Shown here: positions 57,501-64,000 of the stretch, one piece after another
Layout of the letters: each line of letters opens with the position of its first letter
How positions within the stretch are numbered: the stretch's first letter is position 1
Assembly: GCF_004379255.2 (NCBI RefSeq)
Contig: NC_056052.1
Span: 15,346,589-15,410,588, forward strand
Origin: Salvia splendens
Taxonomy: Eukaryota > Streptophyta > Magnoliopsida > Lamiales > Lamiaceae
Length of the DNA stretch: 64,000 nt
Direction of reading: 5' to 3'
Notes under the pieces: model-generated
Told to the model about the DNA's origin: nothing
The model's input: the letters and a program-made list of their open reading frames with translations, nothing else
Database searches by the model: none
Program-made: the position numbers and the translations under genes

Positions 57501-57732
57501 ATACTCAAGTACCTTAAACGGACTAAGGACTATGCTCTAGTTTACAATGCAGCCGAGCTCTGTCCTTTGGGATATACTGACTCAGACTTTCAAGCTGATC
57601 AGGACTCGAGAAAATCTACTTCAGGATATGTGTTCACCTTAGGAGGTGGAGCCGTTATTTGGAAGAGTGTGAAGCAGAAATGCATCGCGGACTCGACCAT
57701 GGAAGCAGAAATGCATCGCGGACTCGACCATG
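54533..57732 (+). pseudogene. gag C-terminus, protease, integrase and RT (second copia)
   Basis: One reading frame runs from about 54533 to 57732, broken only by a TGA at 56163-56165 where Gly GGA fits. In order: gag C-terminus with zinc knuckle CFKCGEKGHWKPDC, protease WVIDTGATDHICF, integrase finger (LWHLRLGHAN, CESCLEGKMTKRPF), integrase core (FITFIDDFSKIG, LRSDRGGEY, PQQNGVAERRN), RT (FKARLVAKGYTQ, VYMEQPEGY, IYGLKQASRSW, YVDDILLIGNN) and the start of RNase H (YTDSDFQAD). The frame is thrown off by a 31-bp tandem duplication at 57671-57732. Confidence 0.92.
57671..57732 (+). repeat. 31-bp tandem duplication in RNase H
   Basis: GAAGCAGAAATGCATCGCGG... starts at 57671 and again at 57702, with GAAGCAGAG resuming at 57733. 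Since 31 is not a multiple of three, the downstream RNase H is out of phase. Confidence 0.92.
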
Positions 57733-58092
57733 GAAGCAGAGTATGTGGCCGCTTCGGAGGCTGCAAAAGAGGCTGTATGGCTCAAGAACTTCCTTATGGA
57801 TTTAGGTATGGTTTCGAATCTGCCCAAGAGCATCACCATTTATTGTGACAATTCTGGTGCTGTGGCAAACTCGAAAGAACCAAGAGCTCACAAAGCGAGC
57901 AAACACATAGAGCGGAAGTATCATATCATTAGAGATATAGTGCAGAGAGGAGACATAAAAGTGGTCAAGATTGCGTCAGAGAACAACCTGGCAGATCCTT
58001 TTACAAAGGCATTGGCGGTAAAACCGTTCGATAGCCACGTTGAAGGGATGGGAGTTCGACTCATTCAAGACCTCAACTCGCTTTCAGTATAA
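57730..58092 (+). pseudogene. RNase H C-terminal part (second copia)
   Basis: The frame MEAEYVAASEAAKEAVW continues RNase H, with IYCDNSGAVANS, HIERKYHIIRD and ADPFTKAL. It ends at 58092 close to the purine tract. It is separated from the upstream frame only by the 31-bp duplication. Confidence 0.88.
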
Positions 58093-58152
58093 GTGGGAGA
58101 AATTTAGACGTGTGCACTACTATTTTGTATACTCGAAAGCTGTTTTGAGTAT

Positions 58153-58163
58153 AAGTGGGAGAT
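58153..58163 (+). other. polypurine tract of the second copia element
   Basis: AAGTGGGAGAT directly precedes the 3' LTR. A second copy (ATAAGTGGGAGA) lies 60 bp upstream, at 58089-58100. Confidence 0.8.
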
Positions 58164-59628
58164 TGTTAGGGTTTTGTATACTAAAAATCACCTTTCGAGT
58201 GATTGGATACTGTAAAACTCTAATGGTTATTTTCCAATAAATGCAACAGATTATTTTTATCATAATGTTGTTATGTTTTACATTTAATGGTTGTTTATTG
58301 CATATTTAAATGTATGAGCAAACGTAACAAAGTCTAAGTCTTTGTTTTATTAGACCGGTTGTGGGCGTCGTCCAATTTAAGGTAACACGGTCAGTTCTAA
58401 ACAAAGAAAAATATGAATTTCACAACCTACATAGGCCTAGACTACCTATCGCGAAAGGTTGCAATGTCAGTCCGATTATTTCTAAACCTTATTGAAATAA
58501 GATGACGTTGGTGTGGTATAGCACTGATTGGATCTAACAGCAAGACGAGTCTTTATGCTATCTACTGAAAGACGAGGTCTTGAGAATTAATTTCTTAATC
58601 AATGTACGTTAGCATTGAGCATACGATATTGAGTATCCACTACTTTGACTTACCAAAGGTGCGGGTTTTTCGTAACCCAACGATCCAGGTATATTGGGTA
58701 GTGGTGATCATTATCTAGAGGTGCTAGGATTGCTATTATGTTGAAACGTGCGCGAGGAGAGTCTCGTTTGATAACATCCACAAGAGGAGCTCGAAACGAG
58801 GTTTTATTATTCGGAACCTAGCTAGTTGGAGTTTGATTACTCTATGAATAATAAATAAGAGTTTCTTGCTAAGTCCACTCTTGGAATTCGAAATATGTTA
58901 ATTAATTAAGTCTATAGCAAACATTAATTAATTAATGGATGTTTCCATCTTAAGCGCGGGAAATAAATCAAATACAATTAAAGGAAACCCGGAATACTTG
59001 TAATTTCGGATTTGGAAGGCAGTGCAATATTACTTCTATAGTGGCTGCTCGTAATATTCCAATATAAGCTTATATTAAATTGTGGGTTCAATTTGATTAG
59101 TAAAAAGCTAATTGGGTGAGGCCTGTTCCAGATTCTTCCTTAGATCCCTGACTGGGCCCAATATGTGACTTATATAAATAGGAGAATAAAGGAGACAGAA
59201 AACACAACAATTATTTTACAAAATTTTCGTCCCCCCCTCTTGAGAGAGTTTTCGAAAATTGTGCTCCCTCCGTGAGCTAAGTTCTGTCTTCCATTATTCG
59301 AGTCCTAGTACGTTGGTGAGATTTGACCACACAAATATCAGCGTATAGTCCGGGACAACAGTCAGAAGATCCGAGGTCTTGTATTGAAGATCTTCACGTG
59401 GAGACGGAGCAAGCCATCATCGATTCTTGATTGAATCAACGAGGTAAATTGGCTAATTCCGTAGTAAGCATGTTTTAGGAATTTTATGTGCTAAAGCATG
59501 TTTTAATTCAAGTTATGAGCATGATACATGTGATAATTACGCGAATAGATTTTGTCTAAATAATCTGCTAAATAGATCATATTCATGTGATCCGTTCTGA
59601 ACGCACGCTTCCGCTGCCAGCCCCTTCA
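58164..59628 (+). repeat. 3' LTR of the second copia element (1465 bp)
   Basis: Partner of 50679-52140. The visible differences are isolated substitutions and short indels. Confidence 0.93.
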
Positions 59629-59633
59629 GGTTT

Positions 59634-60154
59634 CGGGGAGGATTTTGGGATGTGGAGGGTGCGGCCTTGTCCTTTGACAGGATTATTCCAAGTCGGGTCT
59701 TGAGGGTGGCGTAAACGGTGGAAATATCCGTATCGGAGGACATACTCCGGAGGATTCTTGTCAAGTGCCGTTGGGCTTCTTCGTCCACCTCGGATAGTGG
59801 AGCGGCGTCGCTTGTTTGGAGTGGAGCGGTGGTAGGTGTAGGTGGGCTAGGGTTTTCTATTTAGGCTTGGGAGGAGGCTTCTTGGCTATCACTGTCGGCA
59901 CGGGCACTGGAAGATGAGGATGAAGTTGGGATTTGTTCGATCAACATTTTTACTAATAATGTGGGTAGGTCTTGGTAGAGAAGACGATGTTTTGGAGAGA
60001 GAGTTTTGAACTTTGGGAGAATTCTTGACGAGAGCAAAAGGAATGTACTGTAGGCGGCTTGGGTGAAAGTGGCATACGGATCTGAAATATTCCTTTTATA
60101 ATGATATCGCGACTGTTGGGATTCTCGACTGTTGAGATCCCTGTGGCTCTTCAC
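59634..60154 (-). pseudogene. Athila downstream protein, N-terminal part
   Basis: An ATG near 59948 (MLIEQIPTSSSSSS) opens a Ser-rich start, broken by a stop near 59861. In-phase residues continue (VDEEAQRHLTRILRSMSSD) up to the copia target duplication, beyond which the protein resumes at 50673. Upstream codons to 60154 (MKSHRDLNSRES) may be leader. Confidence 0.5.
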
Positions 60155-60789
60155 GTACAGGCGCGCTTTTTCAGAGTGCCAGTTGGCTTACCTTCCTCGA
60201 TACGCTTTGTCCCTCTCTCCAGGGCGTCCTTTCATGTGGCAGTTGGCGCCGTCTAACACCCTTCCAATGACTGCACCTTTCATCACCTGCCCTGATCAAC
60301 TCAATCACTGTACTACCCATTAAATTCAAATTGCACTGATCAAGTGGACAAGTAATTTTGGATGAAAACCCAAATAGTTCCACTTGATCAGTTTCCTTCC
60401 TCCCGTCTAACTTTTAATTAACTAAGAAAATAAAACTATCACACGAAAAACTATTTACACTAACTAATAAGGACTTGATCGGGTTCTTTTAGGATGTCAC
60501 TTGATCAGTTTAATTGATTAAGAATTTGTTGCTTTGAACAAGCAGATTACCTATGAGTACCCGATCACTCATTTACCTACTCACTGGAGAGAGTTAGGCA
60601 TGAGTAGTGGAATGTCGTCCACCACAAATGCCTCCATTCCTTCTCTGTACGGCTTCACCCTATGACCATTCACCATGAAGGTAGGCGAATCTGTATCGCA
60701 TCCCTGGAGTTCGATTGCTCCATTCGTTCAGATGGCGATAATGGTATAAGGGCCTATCCACCTTGACCTGAGCTTCCCTGACATCAATT
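60155..60789 (-). other. Athila pol 3' end and spacer
   Basis: The first 140 bases hold a badly shifted remnant of the integrase C-terminal tail (near 60620-60789). The rest shows no gene. Confidence 0.45.
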
Positions 60790-61698
60790 TCAGTCTGGAC
60801 TGGAACAACAGTACCATCTGGCCCACCTTGAGTTCCTTCTTGCGAAGGTTCTTATCATGCCACATCTTAGTCTTTCCTTGTACCACATGGCAGAGTCATA
60901 GGCATCCAAGCGGAGCTCTTCAAGTTCTTGTAGCTGCATTCTCCTCCCTGCAGCTCCAGCCTCAGTATTCATATTCATTTCCTTGACTGCCCAGTAAGCT
61001 TGATGCTCCACTCCCACCGGCAGATGGCACATCTTCCCAAATACCAGCCGGTATGGGGACATTCCGATAGGCGTTTTAAAGGCGGTCCTGTAGGCCCAAA
61101 GCGCATCCTCCAGACGACGGCTCCAGTCTTTCCTCGTGGGATTGACCGTTTTCTCTATAATTTCCTTGATTTCTCTGTTTTACACTTCGGCTTGGCCATT
61201 TGACTGTGGGTGGTAGGGTGTAGACAAGCGGTGGTGAACTCCGTACTTTCGCATCAAGTCTTCGATGGTTCTGTTGACGAAGTGAGTTCCTAGGTCCGAG
61301 ATAATAGCCCGTGGTACCCCATATCGGGTAAAGATGTTCGATTTTAAGAACTTCGCCACTTCTCTGGACTCGCATGTTCTCGTTGCCTTTGCTTCTATCC
61401 ATTTGGACACGTAGTCCATCGCTACCAATATGTAGAGATTGCCTTCAGATGCGGGAAAGGGTCCCATGAAATCCATTCCCCATACATCAAATATTTCACA
61501 AACAATAATATGGATCTGAGGCATCTCATCTCTCGTAGATATCCCTCCAGTAAGTTGGCATCTCGAGCACCTCTTGCAGAATTCATAATCATCTCTATGG
61601 ATGGAAGGCCAGTAGAATCCGCTGTCCAGTACTTTCCTAGCTGTTTTCTTTGGTCCAAAGTGACCACCACAAGCTAGTGCGTGGCAGTGGACCATCAC
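60790..61698 (-). pseudogene. Athila integrase
   Basis: Frame 61180-61698 holds the HHCC finger ([24 protein letters not shown]) and the DDE core ([31 protein letters not shown]). A TAA directly after QAEV, near 61177, is in phase with the continuation [12 protein letters not shown]. The C-terminal part at 60790-61062 ([23 protein letters not shown]) is shifted near 60880. The integrase cannot be made intact. Confidence 0.88.
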
Positions 61699-62060
61699 TT
61701 ATTCCTCTTCCCAGTCTGGTATACAGCGCCGGATCACTTGATCTACCCCCATTTTCCATAGATAAGGATCATCCCAATAGAAGTATCGGGAGTCACTTTT
61801 TAGTTTCAGCTTTTGTGCCCTTGTAATCTCATCACTCCCAGGCAGCTCGCCTGTTACCAAGTAGTTGGCCATGTTAGCAAACCATGGCTCTTTCCACATG
61901 TGTTGTCCCATGCTTCCTTGCTCGGCTTGATCAACCTCTTCCTCTTGGTTGACCTACTGATGTTTAGATATTGACTTGACCAGATATAGGTGGTCCTCAG
62001 GGAAGGCGTCTGGAATGGCTTCACCGTTATCGTCTTGTAAAATTCCGCTTAGGTGATCCG
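61699..62060 (-). pseudogene. Athila linker between RNase H and integrase
   Basis: The frame at 61699-61911 (KEPWFANMANYLVTGELP ... RRCIPDWEEE) is the usual connector preceding the integrase finger. Its upstream portion is out of frame because of a one-base loss in an A run near 62083. Confidence 0.75.
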
Positions 62061-63668
62061 TCACTCTGTTCTCACATCCTTTTTATCTACTGCTTCCCAA
62101 TCGAACTCCTGTAGGAGGAGTACCCATCTGATCAATCGCGGCTTTGATTCCTTCTTCGCCAAGAGGTATTTGATGGCCGCATGATTTGTATACACTGTCA
62201 CTTTGGACCCCAGCAGGTATGGCCTAAACTTCTCAAATGCGAAAACCACCGATAGCATCTCCTTTTCGGTAATGTCGTAATTCTTCTGTGCCTGAATCAA
62301 AGTTTTGGAGGCGTAGAAGATGACGTAACTCTTTCCTTCGATCTTCTGACCTAACACTGCCCCCACAGCATAGTCACTAGCATCACACATCACCTCAAAG
62401 GGGTGATTCCAGTTAGGGGCACGTAATATCAGAGAGCTTATCAATCGGTTCTTCAGAAATTGGAATGCGGCCTTGCAGGCATCTGAGAATTCAAACTCCA
62501 CATCGTTCTGGAGAAGTTTCGTCAGAGGCTGGGCTATCTTTGCGAAATCTTTGATGAATCTTCTATAGAACCCAACGTGCCCCAAAAAGGCTCTGATCTC
62601 CTTCTGGTTGGTAGGATATGAGAGTTTTGCAATGACCGCTACCTTTGCTGGGTCGACCTCGATTCCCCTGCTTGACACTACATGGCCCAGGACTATTCCT
62701 TCAGTTACCATAAAATGACATTTTTCAAAATTTAGAACCAAGTCCTTCTGGCGGCATCTTTCCAGCACCCTGTTCAGGCTATGCAACCGTTGATCAAAAT
62801 TGTCCCCATAGACAGTGAAATCGTCCATGAAGATCTCAATGCAATCTTCCAACAGGTCCGAGAAAATGCTCATCATGCATCTCTGGAAAGTGCCTGGGGC
62901 GTTACAGAGGCCAAAGGGCATCCTTCTGTAAGCATATGTGCCAGAGGGGCAGGTGAATGTTGTTTTCTCCTGGTCGTCTGTATTAACAGCGATATGGAAA
63001 TAGCCACTATAACCATCCAGGAAGCTGAAGTACTGCTTCACTGCCAACTTCTCCAACATTTGATCAATGAACGACAGAGGGAAGTGATCCTTCTTCGTGG
63101 CTTGGTTCAACTTTCTGTAATCTATGCACATTCTCCACCCAGTAACTGGCCTTGTCGGGATCAATTCGTTCTTTTCATTTTTCACGACTTGGATTCCTCC
63201 TTTCTTCGGCACCATGTGCACTGGACTGACCCACTTACTGTCCGGGATGGAGTAGATAATTCCAATCAAAACCAACTTAACAATTTCCTTCAGCACCTCT
63301 TCCCTCATGTTAGGGTTGAGTTTTCGTTGTTGGTCGCGGTGTGGCTTGGGTCCTTCTTCCAATCGGCTGTGGTGCATACACAAGTCTGGGCTGATGCCCA
63401 CCAAATCCGCCAGTTTCCATCCAATCACCTTCTGATTTCTTTTCAATACTTCCAGCAATCTATCTTCCTGCCCCTGGGTCAACTGGCTGTTGATAATAAC
63501 GGGCTTTGTTTCTTCCTCCCCCAGGTAGGCGTACTTAAGATGTGATGGAAGAGGCTTCAACTCCTTCGCGGGCTTTGGCTCTTCAGTGCGCAGAGGGTTT
63601 TCTGCCGCTTCTTTTTCCAGTGACTTGCCATGATCAAGCCGCTTCGCTAGATACTTGAGCTGTCTCAC
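62061..63668 (-). pseudogene. Athila reverse transcriptase and RNase H
   Basis: This 535-residue frame holds RT motifs ([13 protein letters not shown] near 146, [12 protein letters not shown] near 178, [14 protein letters not shown] near 248, the FMDDFTVYG catalytic box near 280) and [10 protein letters not shown] near 385. RNase H follows ([15 protein letters not shown] near 420, [11 protein letters not shown] near 485). It ends DKKDVRTE at a frame shift. The FMDD box and the [16 protein letters not shown] block mark the Athila/Tat branch. Confidence 0.92.
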
Positions 63669-64000
63669 TTGACCCAGCTGGCCTCGGACGCTCGCAAAAA
63701 TCCGTTATTGTCTTTGCGATGGCTTGGTCGTCCATCTCTCCGACCTTCATGGTCTCAAACCATTCTTCTACTTCTTTTTTGACCTCTTTATCTGCAGCGG
63801 AATCAATGAATTCCCTCTTTAAGAATTCCTCCTCCAGAAATTCCTGCACCAATGGTTCAGTTGCGTCCACAGAGTACACGTTCTTACCGTCGGCTGGCTT
63901 CTTCATGGATTCATCAATATTGAACGTGTACTGCTCTCCCTTGAAATCCAGGCTTATATTCCCATTTCGGACGTCTATAATAGTGCTGGTTGTGGACAGA
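63634..64000 (-). pseudogene. Athila protease C-terminal end and linker (partial)
   Basis: From the right edge the minus strand reads VRNGNISLDFKGEQYTFNI, the end of the protease region, then a Glu/Lys-rich linker (VQEFLEEEFLKREF). The frame overlaps the RT frame by 35 bases out of phase, suggesting a small indel near 63660. Confidence 0.65.

Larger units (their letters stand above)
50679..59628 (+). mobile_element. complete Ty1/copia element inserted in the Athila copy
   Basis: LTRs at 50679-52140 and 58164-59628 begin TGTTAGGGTTTTG and end GCCCCTTCA. A perfect 5-bp target duplication GGTTT lies at 50674-50678 and 59629-59633. The tRNA-Met primer site is at 52143-52155 and the purine tract at 58153-58163. 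Gag and pol run in the plus direction. The LTRs look almost identical, so this is the youngest large insertion here, although pol carries three lesions. Confidence 0.95.
46236..64000 (-). mobile_element. Athila-type Ty3/gypsy element, incomplete at right edge, split by a copia insertion
   Basis: On the minus strand the order is protease end (right edge), RT, RNase H, integrase, a downstream frame, noncoding DNA and the 3' LTR at 46236-47252. The RT box FMDDFTVYG and an additional frame 3' of integrase are typical of the Athila/Tat branch. The gag and 5' LTR lie beyond the window, so no target duplication can be tested. A Ty1/copia element occupies 50679-59628. Many stops and shifts show an old copy. 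Confidence 0.88.

Noticed and set aside
62781..63545. 254-codon plus-strand frame
   Set aside because: It is antisense to the well-supported Athila RT, so a shadow frame.

Overview
This window is a stretch of plant nuclear DNA, almost certainly from a eudicot. The evidence is an MLO-family locus with the usual 15-exon layout, GT-AG introns, Stowaway, PIF/Harbinger and Mutator-type elements, five LTR-retrotransposon insertions of plant lineages, and integrated plant pararetrovirus (caulimovirid-like) DNA. An asterid such as a Lamiales species is plausible, but that is only an impression. No bacterial-type feature, tRNA, rRNA or CRISPR array was seen. Most of the DNA is layered mobile-element debris and only two loci look like host genes.

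Layout. 1-880: the 5' end of a minus-strand host gene (50 codons, a leader intron, a TATA box). 1036-3417: an AACCGAA-type repeat and Stowaway MITEs. 3418-11914: a Tekay/Del-like solo LTR that split one MITE in two (target duplication TCCTA). It carries a nested Reina-type Ty3/gypsy element (4177-9249), a 176-bp copy of an MLO intron segment, and a rearranged pararetroviral scrap. 12462-13443: about six copies of a 165-bp tandem repeat. 13444-25770: a head-to-tail array of an endogenous pararetrovirus on the minus strand, with a 2.96-kb solo LTR inserted exactly at the end of its polyprotein. 25425-26999 repeats 10881-12461 as a segmental duplication.

27903-33092: a complete Ty1/copia element (target duplication CTAAA). 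33403-39939: a 15-exon MLO11/14-type gene on the minus strand that looks like a young pseudogene (three in-frame stops and one frameshift, splice sites kept). 40842-42014: a Mutator-like element with long terminal inverted repeats and a GC-rich insert. 42971-43469: a second AACCGAA-type element. 43888-44997 and 45615-45883: PIF/Harbinger derivatives. 46236-64000 (runs off the right edge): an Athila-type Ty3/gypsy element on the minus strand, split by a complete 8.95-kb Ty1/copia element on the plus strand (50679-59628, target duplication GGTTT).

All transposon and viral reading frames examined carry stops or frameshifts, so none of these elements looks autonomous now. The most unusual object is the pararetroviral array. 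Its unit is compact (about 6.2 kb by my estimate), has a tRNA-Met primer site about 30 nt after the polyprotein stop, shows no recognisable movement protein, and has a long Trp-rich C-terminal region of unknown role. Boundaries were read by eye from target duplications, TG...CA ends and reading frames. No database search was available.
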